DNA of 49,472 nt from an uncultured Eubacterium sp. (GTDB lineage: Bacteria; Bacillota; Clostridia; Oscillospirales; Acutalibacteraceae), in contig CAJOHE010000012.1 of assembly GCA_905234495.1 (NCBI GenBank), positions 47,577-97,048 on the forward strand, given 5' to 3'. Below the pieces are notes generated by a model. It saw only the letters and a list, made by a program, of their open reading frames with translations. It was not told the DNA's origin and did not search any database. This document shows, piece by piece, positions 33,796-41,877 of the stretch (position 1 is the first letter of the stretch; each line of letters opens with the position of its first letter). The position numbers and the translations under genes are program-made.

Positions 33796-34371
33796 TCAGT
33801 TCTGTTCCTTTCTGCCGAGGTTTACAAGCTTTACGATAACGGGAACGAGCACCATATTGAGACCGAGCTCAAAGAGGAAGTTTGCGCCCACAAGTCCGAG
33901 TATCATAAATTTTCCTGCGGATTCAAAGCCTGCGCCCGCCGCCCATTCGTTGATTGTCGGCATAAAAAAGACGAGGCATCCGAGAAGGAACACGCCCGTA
34001 TTTGTCACGGGTGAAACGATTGCCGCGCAAACCGTTGCCGCAATCTTGTTTTTCTTTTCAATGAGAGCGTAGACAAGTCCTGCAAAAAGACCTGCGAGAG
34101 CGCCCTTTAAAAGCACTGTGACAACCGTACCCACGGGGTTGACTGTCAGAAATGCCGCCGCGTCGCCCGACAGAAGCACCGTCACGCCGAACGCAAGACC
34201 GAGCCACATACCCGACCACTTTCCGTACAGCGCCGCGCCGACTACTATCGGAATAAGAACGAGTGAAACTGAAAACGGTCCGAATTTGATTGCACTGCCG
34301 AAGAGCTGAAGCACCACGACGATGGCGGTGAGTATGCCCGTGCCTGCAATAATCTTTGTGTTTTTGTTCAT
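33796..34371 (-). CDS. ECF transporter S component, probably for pantothenate (PanT-type)
   Basis: 191 residues with six predicted membrane segments. The sequence has ECF substrate-binding subunit features: a short N-terminal region, then FGPFSVSLVLIPIVVGAALYGKWSGMWLGLAFGVTVLLSGD, and a late VGANFLFELGLNMVLVPVIVKLV segment. The adjoining pantothenate kinase gene argues for pantothenate as ligand; that is inference from context. It would use a shared energising module (EcfA/A'/T) encoded elsewhere. Confidence 0.85.
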   Translation of the reverse strand: MNKNTKIIAGTGILTAIVVVLQLFGSAIKFGPFSVSLVLIPIVVGAALYGKWSGMWLGLAFGVTVLLSGDAAAFLTVNPVGTVVTVLLKGALAGLFAGLVYALIEKKNKIAATVCAAIVSPVTNTGVFLLGCLVFFMPTINEWAAGAGFESAGKFMILGLVGANFLFELGLNMVLVPVIVKLVNLGRKEQN

Positions 34372-34449
34372 ATTTAATTTTCCTTTCTGCTACTGTTCCT
34401 TCTTGCCCGGCAGCCACACAAAACCGCCCGGCGGATACAATGCACGCAT

Positions 34450-34478
34450 ATTATAATATATGAATCCCCAAAAGTAAA
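34450..34478 (-). promoter_or_regulatory. Promoter of the pantothenate/alsD operon
   Basis: TTTACT (34473-34478), a 17-bp spacer, TATAAT (34450-34455) on the minus strand. The leader (about 34372-34443) holds a GC-rich inverted repeat, CCGCC-G-GGCGG, but I see no known riboswitch. Confidence 0.75.
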
Positions 34479-34480
34479 GA

Positions 34481-34513
34481 AAAAAATAAGTGCTGTCTGA
34501 AATCAGACAGCAC
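34481..34513 (-). terminator. Terminator of the phage-derived operon
   Basis: GTGCTGTCTGA (34490-34500) pairs with TCAGACAGCAC (34503-34513), followed on the minus strand by TTATTTTTT. It lies 7 bp after the last phage gene. Confidence 0.92.
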
Positions 34514-34520
34514 CTTTGTA

Positions 34521-35018
34521 TTATCCCACGGAATCCATATCCCTGAACAAGACGTAGCGATACGTAACCCCGAGTTCGTTGAAGCCTGCATAACTGCTTC
34601 CGTATTCCGCGGAGGCGCTCTGCTTTACCGTGAGCACGTTGTCGTTATTTATGCTCACGCCGAGCTGATGGGCGCCCTTTGTAAACACGGCAAAATAACT
34701 TCTGTTTCTGCTGTTTGCAAAATCCGCAACGCCCGATTCCCTCGAGTCGGCAAAGATGATGCCGAAGCAGATGTCAAACGGACAGCCGTGGTTAATCGTC
34801 CTCGTGGCGTTTCCGTTGCCGTAGTAGCTTCCGATGTGGATAAAGCTGTTCCACTTATCGCGCTCGGCTGCCGTAACGTGGGCGGTCGAGTCTTCCATAT
34901 GGTCGGAAATCACTCGGTCGATAACCTCGTTGTCGTAGTTGAAGTCAAGTCTTTTCGGCTTGTCGGAACCTATCCATTTGTTAAGATGCAGGTTTTCGGT
35001 TTTGTTTGTACTGCTCAT
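34521..35018 (-). CDS. Short phage tail fiber/receptor-binding protein
   Basis: 165 residues. The N-terminal half has TENLHLNKWIGSDKP and DSTAHVTAAERDKWN (about 45-58), a stretch typical of tail fibers of Firmicutes contractile phages. The C-terminal 100 residues are beta-rich and may be a small receptor-binding tip. It is short for a fiber, with no triple-helical or repeat shaft. It is the last gene of the operon. Confidence 0.8.
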   Translation of the reverse strand: MSSTNKTENLHLNKWIGSDKPKRLDFNYDNEVIDRVISDHMEDSTAHVTAAERDKWNSFIHIGSYYGNGNATRTINHGCPFDICFGIIFADSRESGVADFANSRNRSYFAVFTKGAHQLGVSINNDNVLTVKQSASAEYGSSYAGFNELGVTYRYVLFRDMDSVG

Positions 35019-35027
35019 ATTTCCCTC

Positions 35028-35588
35028 CTAAAGCGTTTCCAAAAAGTTGTAAGTCAGGTTGAAGCGGTCGATGTCGGCGAAGCGGTAATCCTTTGAGTCC
35101 CAGCCGTCAAAGTCGAGCCCCATACGGTCGGAAAGGGCGTCCGCAAAGGGCGGAAGGTACTGCTCGAAAACCATACCTATGTGCCGAAGCGGAATATCAA
35201 GATACTCGATGAGGTCGCCCGAGGCGGTAACGCTGAGAAGGTATGCGTCAAGGACGGAATCAAGCCCCAAGCGCTCAAGCATCTCGTCAAGGTCTGCGCC
35301 GTCAAACGTTCCGAATTCATTTGAATAAAGCGTAAAAATCTTCGCCGCGAGAGCCCCGCCGTCCTCAAACATATCGGGCTGAAGCCCCGTGAGCTCGCAC
35401 CTCTTTCTGATGCAGTCCTCATCCTCTGCGTCAAAGAGCATAGCCGCATCAGCCGAGAGAGAGGCGTACACCTTTTCAAGGACGTAGACAATCGCGGAAA
35501 ATTCCGCGTTTTCCTCAACCGAGTCGTTTATGACGTCGATGCCCGTTTTACCGAAGAGGCTTTTAAGTCTTTCATAAATGTCACTCAA
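35028..35588 (-). CDS. Baseplate protein of the gpI/XkdU (DUF2313) type
   Basis: 186 residues if translation starts at TTG 35588 (MSDIYERLKSL), overlapping the upstream stop; an ATG in frame at 35612 is the alternative. The stretch DEDCIRKRCELTGLQPDMFEDGGALAAKIF near the middle and the C-terminal hydrophobic region fit the gpI-like wedge family found after gpJ in Mu-, P2- and PBSX-like phages. It connects the baseplate wedge to the fiber. Confidence 0.75.
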   Translation of the reverse strand: MSDIYERLKSLFGKTGIDVINDSVEENAEFSAIVYVLEKVYASLSADAAMLFDAEDEDCIRKRCELTGLQPDMFEDGGALAAKIFTLYSNEFGTFDGADLDEMLERLGLDSVLDAYLLSVTASGDLIEYLDIPLRHIGMVFEQYLPPFADALSDRMGLDFDGWDSKDYRFADIDRFNLTYNFLETL

Positions 35589-36651
35589 TAGCTTCCACCG
35601 CCAGTTCATCAAGGAATAAATACTCGTCGGCGTCGCAGTAAATCGCGTCGCCCAAAGCGTCGGGCGAGCTTATCCTGAAACGCTTCACGCCGTCAAGCTT
35701 TGAGAGTATGTTTGCAAGGTCGTTGAATTCAATCGGCGTGCCTATTCTCGCGCCGAGGCAGAAATCGCGGACCGCATCATACACCTCATCCTCAACCTCG
35801 GCAGCGCCGTATCCGGGCGTGAGGTGAAGCTCAACGCTGATGTCAAAGCTTTTGGGCTCGGCAAGCTGAACGTCGATAACCGCGCCGAAAACCCTGTTGA
35901 CCTCAATGCAGTTTTTAATCAGCGCAATTCTCTCTGCGCTTAAAGCGTCGTCGATTGTTGAAACGTACATTTTCGTCCTTCCGTACTGAGCCGCGTTTGC
36001 AATATGGCAGTCAGTGACGAAGTCGTTTTCCATCACAAGATTTTCAATCGAGCTCGCATTTATGCCGTTCTGGATAATTCCGTAGTGCGAGAGCACCCTC
36101 TGCCTGAGATGACTGTCGCTCTCGGCGTCCTTTCCTCCCGAAAACGCCGTGCTGTTTGTAACCGCGCTGACGCCCACGGGGGCGTTTACCATAACGGTGA
36201 CCGCGCCGCGTTTAACGTTGTACCTGCTCCCCTTTTCAAGCGAAACCGCAGGGCAGTCAGCCGAGAGGTTTCCCGCCTCAATGACCGCCGCCTGAGTCGT
36301 TTTAAACTGAAGGAAGGGGTTGGTTTTAACCGAACAAACGGTGCCCTCGGGAATTTCAATATCCCCGTCCGAGGGCTCGCTGATGCTGAATGTAAGCGTT
36401 CCCTCCGCCTCGTTTGCGGGTTTTCTCGTAACGCCCCTGATTGCGGCGTGAGCGTCGAGATATTCCCCGGTTGCGCTCTGCGGAAAGCTCTGCACGAGGT
36501 TTCTGTTTGCAAAGCAGGAAAGCGCGAAAAGCTCGCTTGCAATCGCCTCGAAGCGCCTGAAGGTTTCGGACTGTTCCCAGAGCGCCGTTCCGCTCACTCT
36601 TTCGTATTCCTGTTTCAGGTCGTTCAGTATCTCATCATATCCGTAATTCAT
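35581..36651 (-). CDS. Baseplate wedge protein J (gp47-like)
   Basis: 356 residues. The Baseplate_J family pattern is clear: an N-terminal region ALFALSCFANRNLVQSFPQSATGEYLDAHAAIRGVTRKPANEAEGTL broken by family residues, IPEGTVCSV, then GGKDAESDSHLRQRVLSHY and TLILE-like beta strands to the end, with NVNRVFGAVIDVQLAEP. It forms the wedge of contractile tail baseplates. The start overlaps the gp25-like gene (ATGA). Confidence 0.9.
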   Translation of the reverse strand: MNYGYDEILNDLKQEYERVSGTALWEQSETFRRFEAIASELFALSCFANRNLVQSFPQSATGEYLDAHAAIRGVTRKPANEAEGTLTFSISEPSDGDIEIPEGTVCSVKTNPFLQFKTTQAAVIEAGNLSADCPAVSLEKGSRYNVKRGAVTVMVNAPVGVSAVTNSTAFSGGKDAESDSHLRQRVLSHYGIIQNGINASSIENLVMENDFVTDCHIANAAQYGRTKMYVSTIDDALSAERIALIKNCIEVNRVFGAVIDVQLAEPKSFDISVELHLTPGYGAAEVEDEVYDAVRDFCLGARIGTPIEFNDLANILSKLDGVKRFRISSPDALGDAIYCDADEYLFLDELAVEAIE

Positions 36652-36920
36652 AACGAAATCTCAACCTCCTTTTCCCTGTTGTTAATCAGCAACACAAATA
36701 CTGCCTTGCCGCCGTCAAGCCTTGCGGACTTAACGTAGACGCCGTCAAAATCATAAAGCGCCTGCCTCGCGCAGCCGAGAAGCTCTTCGGCGGAAAGCCC
36801 CGAGGAGCGCAGTCCCGAGCCGTAGTCCTTGTTGGGGTAAAACCTTCCCCTGTCCGTATGAAGAGCCATTACCGAGGCGAGAAGAATTTCGTAAAAGCTC
36901 AGCAATACTCTGTTATCCAT
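36648..36920 (-). CDS. gp25/gpW-like baseplate wedge protein
   Basis: 90 residues. EILLASVMALHTDRGRFYPNKDYGSGLRSSG and the helix-turn-strand ending DGVYVKSARLDGGKAVFVLLINNREKEVEISL fit the short gp25/IraD-like family of contractile baseplates (T4 gp25, P2 W, XkdS). It overlaps both neighbours. Confidence 0.8.
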   Translation of the reverse strand: MDNRVLLSFYEILLASVMALHTDRGRFYPNKDYGSGLRSSGLSAEELLGCARQALYDFDGVYVKSARLDGGKAVFVLLINNREKEVEISL

Positions 36921-37269
36921 TCATTATCACCTCGCCGTTTTTTGTCACGGTCAGACCGTTTATCACAACGCTTCCGTCCTCTTTCAGATAGATATAAGCG
37001 CCGAAGGGATTTGCAATCTTTATTTCCCCCGTTTTCACGCTTTCGTTCATCATCACTCCGAGCCCCGCCTGCGAGGCTCCGTTTTCAGCCATAAGCATCT
37101 TTTCACCCGCGGGAAGGGAATACGAATAGCCGTAGGGGGAAAAGACGTCGACGTTTCTTGAAACGCCCGAGCCGACGGCTTCAAGCGCGCCCGCGTCGTT
37201 CATCGTCACAACCCCCGTTTCAACGGTGCGGGAAGAGCTTTCCTCCCGCATTTTTCTGCTAATCCACAT
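36913..37269 (-). CDS. Baseplate spike protein (gpV/gp45-like)
   Basis: 118 residues. NVDVFSPYGYSYSLPAGEKMLMAENG is the oligonucleotide/oligosaccharide-binding fold typical of central spike proteins (Mu gp45, P2 V). The C-terminal YIYLKEDGSVVINGLTVTKNG is a short beta-helix needle. It is the shortest form expected for this family, and no lysozyme or PAAR domain is fused. It overlaps the hub gene. Confidence 0.8.
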   Translation of the reverse strand: MWISRKMREESSSRTVETGVVTMNDAGALEAVGSGVSRNVDVFSPYGYSYSLPAGEKMLMAENGASQAGLGVMMNESVKTGEIKIANPFGAYIYLKEDGSVVINGLTVTKNGEVIMNG

Positions 37270-38200
37270 ATGTAATCTCCTTTATGTCAATGCTTTTTCT
37301 GAAGAACAGCTTTGTTTTTTCACCGCTTTTGTCGAGGCAGTACCTCTTGCCGTAAAGAATATAATCCCCGTCGTCGCCGTTTGCGGCGTAGTGCATTTTT
37401 GAGAAGAGTGCGTAGCGCGCATAGCCGCTCACGGTAAGCTCGAGGGTTTTATATTTTTCATAGGAAGCGGCAAGCGTTCTGACCACGGTGAAATCCCTCT
37501 GCCACTCGGGAAGGCTTTCAAGATTTACAAGCTTGAGGCGGCGGATTCCGAGCCCGTCGCTTATTCTCGCGTGGGCGGTTTTGCCGTAGTTCTTTTCGCC
37601 CGCGCCCCTCTTGAAGGCTATCGAGGAAAGCGGCTCGCTTCTGTTCACCGCGGCGACGGCTTCAATTATGTCAAGGGCGTTTGCGTCGATTCTTTTTCCG
37701 CCTTCGGGCAGGACAATCTCGTTCATCGGAGTGACGGATATCCTGCCCCCGTTTACAAGCGACACAAATCTGTTGATTGCGCCGAAGCAGGAACTTCCTT
37801 TTTGCACTTCATATAGCGCCTCACACGAAATATCCGGTAGTTTATTTATAAAGCCAAGTTCCCTTGCGTAAGCGTCAAAAAGCACCGACGCGGTGGCGTT
37901 TTGATAGCTGAACGGCTTTGCCTCGTTGTCAAGAAGAAGCGCGGCGCCCGACCTTGCGTAAACGAAACAGCGGGTTTTTGAAGAAAGGTATTTTTCCTTC
38001 TGCCTGTCGCAGAAGCCGTTAAAAATAAGCTCGCCGTTTTCATAGGCAAATACGCGGTCAATCTCGCCCGCGCTCTTTTCCGTCACAAAGCTGAAGGTGA
38101 GGGCTGCGCACGCCGCGTCGGCTGACTCGTCGAGCATTATTTCCTCAATGCCGCCGACCTCGTACTCTTCCCCCGAAACCGTTTTCACAAATATATTCAT
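37259..38200 (-). CDS. Baseplate hub protein (XkdQ/gp27-like)
   Basis: 313 residues. The N-terminal beta-rich domain, the central region FSYQNATASVLFDAYARELGF, INRFVSLVNGGRISVTPMNEIVLP and the long C-terminal beta domain match the late-control/XkdQ-like hub family, which caps the tail tube and binds the spike. It overlaps both flanking genes. Confidence 0.8.
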   Translation of the reverse strand: MNIFVKTVSGEEYEVGGIEEIMLDESADAACAALTFSFVTEKSAGEIDRVFAYENGELIFNGFCDRQKEKYLSSKTRCFVYARSGAALLLDNEAKPFSYQNATASVLFDAYARELGFINKLPDISCEALYEVQKGSSCFGAINRFVSLVNGGRISVTPMNEIVLPEGGKRIDANALDIIEAVAAVNRSEPLSSIAFKRGAGEKNYGKTAHARISDGLGIRRLKLVNLESLPEWQRDFTVVRTLAASYEKYKTLELTVSGYARYALFSKMHYAANGDDGDYILYGKRYCLDKSGEKTKLFFRKSIDIKEITYVD

Positions 38201-38700
38201 CGTATCCTCACCCTGTCATTTTCACTGAAGCCGAACGGGTCGGGAAAGCCGTTGAGCTCCTCAAGCCCGTCGACGCCGACTGAACATCTGTATGCAATAT
38301 CGAAGGCGTTTTCGCCCTGCCTTGCGAAGGTGAAGCCCTCTTTCGCCTCAAAGCTTTTGCCGTTGCAGTCCTCGATAAATTCCGCGGTGTAGCATATCTC
38401 GTCCGTCGTGCTCTCGCGCCTGAAGGTAAACGCCTCAAGAAACGCCTTCATCGGCGGGGCTGACGGGGTGAAAAGCCAGCCGCTTTTCCTGTCGGGAAGG
38501 TAGTGCTTCATCCTGCTGCACCATTCCTCGCCCTCATCGCCGTAAACCCTGCCGACGGCTTTCACCTTAGTCGGCATATCGGTCACGCAGTTCACCGCCG
38601 AGCCCTTTGAGAGAAGGGGCAGGGTTGAGATGAGATTTGATGAGCGTATTTCAAGCTGCGAGGGGTTATTCAAAAACTGTAAATCCTTGTATTTCATCAT
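38197..38700 (-). CDS. LysM baseplate/tail protein (XkdP-like)
   Basis: 167 residues (start ambiguous among three consecutive ATGs at 38703, 38700 and 38697). The C-terminal LysM motif is FARQGENAFDIAYRCSVGVDGLEELNG, ending NDRVRI. The N-terminal 110 residues are a beta-rich domain typical of XkdP/gp53-type proteins that hold the hub and wedge together. In PBSX this gene follows the tape measure gene; here it follows the connector module directly. Confidence 0.8.
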   Translation of the reverse strand: MMKYKDLQFLNNPSQLEIRSSNLISTLPLLSKGSAVNCVTDMPTKVKAVGRVYGDEGEEWCSRMKHYLPDRKSGWLFTPSAPPMKAFLEAFTFRRESTTDEICYTAEFIEDCNGKSFEAKEGFTFARQGENAFDIAYRCSVGVDGLEELNGFPDPFGFSENDRVRIR

Positions 38701-38795
38701 CATAATTCCTCACCCCCGAGACTGCTGTCATACCTCTTTGCATCAAGTCTGATAAGCTCGCTTATCTCCTCGGTGTATTCAATATCCTCATTCAT
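38700..38795 (-). CDS. 31-residue acidic protein between connector and baseplate genes
   Basis: ATG at 38795 with GGGAGG eight bases upstream; stop TGA at 38700-38702. It overlaps the end of the upstream gene (38788) and the start of the LysM gene. The product (MNEDIEYTEEISELIRLDAK, continuing RYDSSLGGEEL) is acidic and mostly helical. I recognise no family. Overlaps on both sides and a good Shine-Dalgarno argue that it is translated. It occupies the place where sheath, tube, chaperone and tape measure genes would normally be. Confidence 0.6.
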   Translation of the reverse strand: MNEDIEYTEEISELIRLDAKRYDSSLGGEEL

Positions 38796-39192
38796 TTCCG
38801 TCGCCTCCCAAAGCAATTCTTCCGCTGAGCCCTATGGCGGACTTCACCGTGTAGGCGCTCAGCGCCCTGTCAAACGAGAGCCTTTCAGCCGAAACCGAAA
38901 CGACGCTTTTCGGCGAGAGGGCGCGGCAGATGTCCGTGAGTATGCGAAACGCCTCGGCGCTGCCGTAGCTCAGCGGAACAAAGATGTCCGCAAAGATTTT
39001 CACCTCGCCGCTTTTCTCGCCGCCGTCAATCGAGGACGGGCTCATATCCGCGCCGCAAAAGCCGACCGCGACCGTCCTTTCCTCAAGCCTTGTGTAGACC
39101 GTTCTGTCGGGGTATGCGCCTATCACCTCAACGCCGTCGAGGTAATTCCCCAGAAGCGTTATGATTTCATCAAGCGCTCTATCCGTCTGCAT
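38788..39192 (-). CDS. Tail terminator/head-tail joining-like protein
   Basis: 134 residues from the ATG at 39192, nine bases after GGGGAGG (earlier ATGs at 39198 and 39201 are too near it). The helical start TDRALDEIITLLGNYLDGVEVIGAYPD and the following beta sheet with a conserved A(L/I)GLSGRI end resemble phage tail terminator or completion proteins. The family assignment is tentative. It overlaps the upstream stop. Confidence 0.55.
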   Translation of the reverse strand: MQTDRALDEIITLLGNYLDGVEVIGAYPDRTVYTRLEERTVAVGFCGADMSPSSIDGGEKSGEVKIFADIFVPLSYGSAEAFRILTDICRALSPKSVVSVSAERLSFDRALSAYTVKSAIGLSGRIALGGDGNE

Positions 39193-39538
39193 TTTCATCA
39201 TCCTCCCCGATTTTCTTGAGTATTCCCGTGTAGTATGCCACACGGTTGTCGACGGTCACCGCGTCGCGGCAGCGAAACTCATATCTCGCACCGTTAATCT
39301 CGAGCGATGCTCTGCTGCTCAGAGCCTTGATATTGTGGTTTTCCGGTCCGATATACAGATAGTACTGATTGTCAACCCTGCCGAGCTCCGAAATCTCGGG
39401 TTCAAAGTTTGAGCTTTTCTTGCGCCAGAGATGCTGCACCACCGCGCGAAAAGGCATGGACGTCCAGTCGCCGTCCTTCAGATACGCCGTGCTTCCCGTT
39501 CTGTCAAGCTGTCTTCTGATTGTTGCCGCAATATCCAT
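39179..39538 (-). CDS. Head closure/minor structural protein
   Basis: 119 residues. Helical start MDIAATIRRQLDRTGS followed by beta strands (RYEFRCRDAVTVDNRVAYYTGIL). Its position between the adaptor and the tail terminator-like gene matches the head-closure slot (SPP1 gp16-type). No diagnostic motif is visible, so the call rests mainly on position and fold pattern. Confidence 0.55.
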   Translation of the reverse strand: MDIAATIRRQLDRTGSTAYLKDGDWTSMPFRAVVQHLWRKKSSNFEPEISELGRVDNQYYLYIGPENHNIKALSSRASLEINGARYEFRCRDAVTVDNRVAYYTGILKKIGEDDENADG

Positions 39539-39539
39539 A

Positions 39540-39899
39540 TCACACCGCCTTAAATGAAAAACCGCCGTCGCCGATTATTCCGCTGCACTGAGCGCGGGCG
39601 GTTTCAAGAAGCTTTTCCGCCCCTTCAAGGACGGAAGAGTCCCTTGTAAAAGAGACGTCCCCCGCCTTGAAGGAAGTGACGTAATCCGCGCCCATACTCT
39701 CAACGAGCCTGAGGTCGTAAAGAGCTCTTGCGGCGCAGTAGAATATCACTCTTTCATCGTTTTGAAGCTCCTCATCAACGGTCGGTGAAATACAGTCCAC
39801 AGCATTATGTACAAAGCCGTCATATTCGGTTCCTTCCCCTTCGGCTTCATCGCCGAGAAGAAGCAGCAGCTTGCTTTTTACACTGCTGTAATCCGTCAT
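39540..39899 (-). CDS. Head-tail connector adaptor protein (gp6/gp15-like)
   Basis: 119 residues, mostly helical. It has the usual pattern for this slot: an N-terminal helix LLLLLGDEAE, a central helical pair with VIFYCAARALYDL, then FKAGDVSFTRDSSVLEGAEKLLETARAQC. It lies 11 bp after the capsid gene and 1 bp before the next. It binds under the portal in tailed phages. Confidence 0.7.
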   Translation of the reverse strand: MTDYSSVKSKLLLLLGDEAEGEGTEYDGFVHNAVDCISPTVDEELQNDERVIFYCAARALYDLRLVESMGADYVTSFKAGDVSFTRDSSVLEGAEKLLETARAQCSGIIGDGGFSFKAV

Positions 39900-39910
39900 A
39901 TTACCACCTC

Positions 39911-40897
39911 TTATTCTTCGGTAAGGATTGCAGCTGCGTCCTCGTAAATCGGCGCGAAACCGACGATTGTCGAAATAGCGGCTCTCTCAAGCTGGCAGTC
40001 GATGAGCTTGTCAAACTCGGTCACGATGCCGCCCGCCTGAACCTTTTCAAGGGCGCAGGTGTTGTCAAGCGCAAACACGCCGTAATCGGTGCCCGTGTCG
40101 TAAACGATAACCTCGGCGCCGAACGGTGTGATGAATCTGCCCGTGCCGTGGAAGTCGAGCCCTGCGTTTGCGTCGCGAAGCTCGGGAAGCGTGAGAATCT
40201 TTGCAGCGCTGTCCCTGCTCACGATGAGAGTTGTGGCGTTGTAGGGCTGAAGCTCGAGCCAGAGATTTACAAGGTCAGAATAGGCAAGGCTTTCGCCCGC
40301 GATTTCAACAACGTTCTCGCAGCTGCCGAAAACGGTGTCAAGCGCCGTTTCAAACTGGCTGTTTGAAATCTTCTCGCCGATTTTTGCAAGCGTGATTGAG
40401 AAGAGGTCAAGCTTCTGGAACTTGATTGCCTCGTACGACGCCTTGAGGATTTTGCCGTACTTCTTGAGGCGCGTAAGGTCGCTTGACACGCTAATCTGAC
40501 ATTCGGGAAGAACGCCGCCCTCGTTAATCTGGGCAAGCGAAAAGTCCATACTGTCGGTGTACTTGAGCGCTCTGTAATCGAGGCTGTCGATTTCGGTCGT
40601 GGTTGCGATAATCTTTTCAATCTTGCCGTTGCCGTCAACGCCCGCCTTTACCGCTCTCGAGATGAACTCGGGGAAGAGCACGGACGAGGTTGAGGTTGAA
40701 TAGAATTTTGAAATGGTGTCGGAATCCGGTCCCGAAACCTTGATGTCAAATCTCTTGAGCTGGCGCTCAAACGCGTCGAGTCCCTCAAGCTCGGTGCCCC
40801 TGTAGTTTTCCGAAGGGTCAAGCTCTTCAAGAGCCTTAGTGAAGGATTTACCCGTAGTGTAAAGTCCCTTTTCAAGTTTTAAATTATCATATGCCAT
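39911..40897 (-). CDS. Major capsid protein
   Basis: 328 residues, in the HK97-fold size range. The N-terminal arm (about 1-60) is charged and helical. The body shows FISRAVKAGVDGNGKIEKIIATTTEIDSLDYRAL as the E-loop region and TPFGAEVIVYDTGTDYGVFALDNTCALEKVQAG near the A-domain, with AISTIVGFAPIYEDAAAIL at the end. It follows the protease gene and precedes the connector genes, as expected. AGGAGG precedes the ATG. Confidence 0.85.
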   Translation of the reverse strand: MAYDNLKLEKGLYTTGKSFTKALEELDPSENYRGTELEGLDAFERQLKRFDIKVSGPDSDTISKFYSTSTSSVLFPEFISRAVKAGVDGNGKIEKIIATTTEIDSLDYRALKYTDSMDFSLAQINEGGVLPECQISVSSDLTRLKKYGKILKASYEAIKFQKLDLFSITLAKIGEKISNSQFETALDTVFGSCENVVEIAGESLAYSDLVNLWLELQPYNATTLIVSRDSAAKILTLPELRDANAGLDFHGTGRFITPFGAEVIVYDTGTDYGVFALDNTCALEKVQAGGIVTEFDKLIDCQLERAAISTIVGFAPIYEDAAAILTEE

Positions 40898-40914
40898 AAA
40901 TAATTCCTCCTGAC

Positions 40915-41877
40915 TTAAATTTTAAACTGACTGATTTTTGCAGTGCCCTGCTCCGCGGGCTTGAGCTGAAGCGAGATGTCCTTTGACGCTCTCACCTTTA
41001 CAAACGCTTTTTTAAACGCCTGAAGCTCGTCCGTCGTCATAACCTGCGCAACCGAGCCGAAGATTTTTATATCCATCTCGGGCATGGCGCTTGCGCAAAG
41101 CGCAACTACCTCGTCGCAGAGCGATTTCTTGTACTGCCTGCCGAGCTCGGCTTCCCCGTTAAGCCTTTCAAGCTCGTCGGCAATACTCTGAAGCTGTGAT
41201 TTTGAGAGCGTGATTTCGCTGTCACACTCCTTGATTTTTTCAATAAACTCAGACATTTCAATTACTTCCTTTTCCTGATTAAACGCTTTCGTAACGCCCG
41301 CTCCCCTCTGTGCGGGAACGGCTACAAAGCTGAATTCATAGGCGTCCGCCGCGCCGTCAAGCACCGTGTAGGCAAGCCTTCCGTCGTAGCTTCTGCCGCT
41401 GATGTGGCTGCACTTGCCGCTTCTCTTATCGTTGCCGCAGACCGAGCAGGTCGCCCTGTCCATACTGCAGGAAACCGAAACCTCTTTCTTGATTCCCGCC
41501 TCGATTTCCTCGATGAGCGGAGCGTTTTCGGCGCTGGCGAGCATATACGCCTTCGCCTTGAGCTGACAGAGCGTTTCGCCGTCGGCAGTCTTTCTGCCCT
41601 CGCACATTTCAACCCAGGTGCTGAATATTCTCGACTTCTGGTTTTCCGCCTTCATCGAGTGGTCGAAAATGCCCGTCCTTCCGAGGAATTTACCGGCAAG
41701 CTCTTCAAGGGCGCTCACCGAAAACTTTTCGTAGTCGCGGTCTATGTCGTTGTCGCAGAGCACAACCGAAAAGATGTAGACCTTATCACGGTCAAGCTCT
41801 GTTTTCGCGTACTGATTAATCAGGCTCATATCGTCGTCGCCCGTAGTTAAACTTTTTTCAACGTATCCCTGTGTCAA
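40915..41877 (-). CDS. Capsid maturation protease fused to a scaffold-like region
   Basis: 320 residues from a TTG at 41877, seven bases after GAGGGGAGG and overlapping the portal stop (TTGA). The protease half has GRTGIFDHSMK (probable catalytic His), EVSVSCSM (probable Ser) and EFSFVAVPAQ, the family's final strand. An inserted Cys/His cluster, CSVCGNDKRSGKCSH (about 170-185), looks like a zinc knuckle. Residues 225-320 are helical, consistent with an internal scaffold that is degraded during maturation. ATG 41829 is a possible later start. Confidence 0.75.
   Translation of the reverse strand: MTQGYVEKSLTTGDDDMSLINQYAKTELDRDKVYIFSVVLCDNDIDRDYEKFSVSALEELAGKFLGRTGIFDHSMKAENQKSRIFSTWVEMCEGRKTADGETLCQLKAKAYMLASAENAPLIEEIEAGIKKEVSVSCSMDRATCSVCGNDKRSGKCSHISGRSYDGRLAYTVLDGAADAYEFSFVAVPAQRGAGVTKAFNQEKEVIEMSEFIEKIKECDSEITLSKSQLQSIADELERLNGEAELGRQYKKSLCDEVVALCASAMPEMDIKIFGSVAQVMTTDELQAFKKAFVKVRASKDISLQLKPAEQGTAKISQFKI

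Noticed and set aside
34372..34449. Riboswitch in the leader of the pantothenate operon
   Set aside because: The leader is short and, apart from one GC-rich inverted repeat, I see no conserved riboswitch core.
36004..36738. 244-residue frame on the plus strand within the baseplate J gene
   Set aside because: Antisense to a clear gpJ gene, with no recognisable domain.
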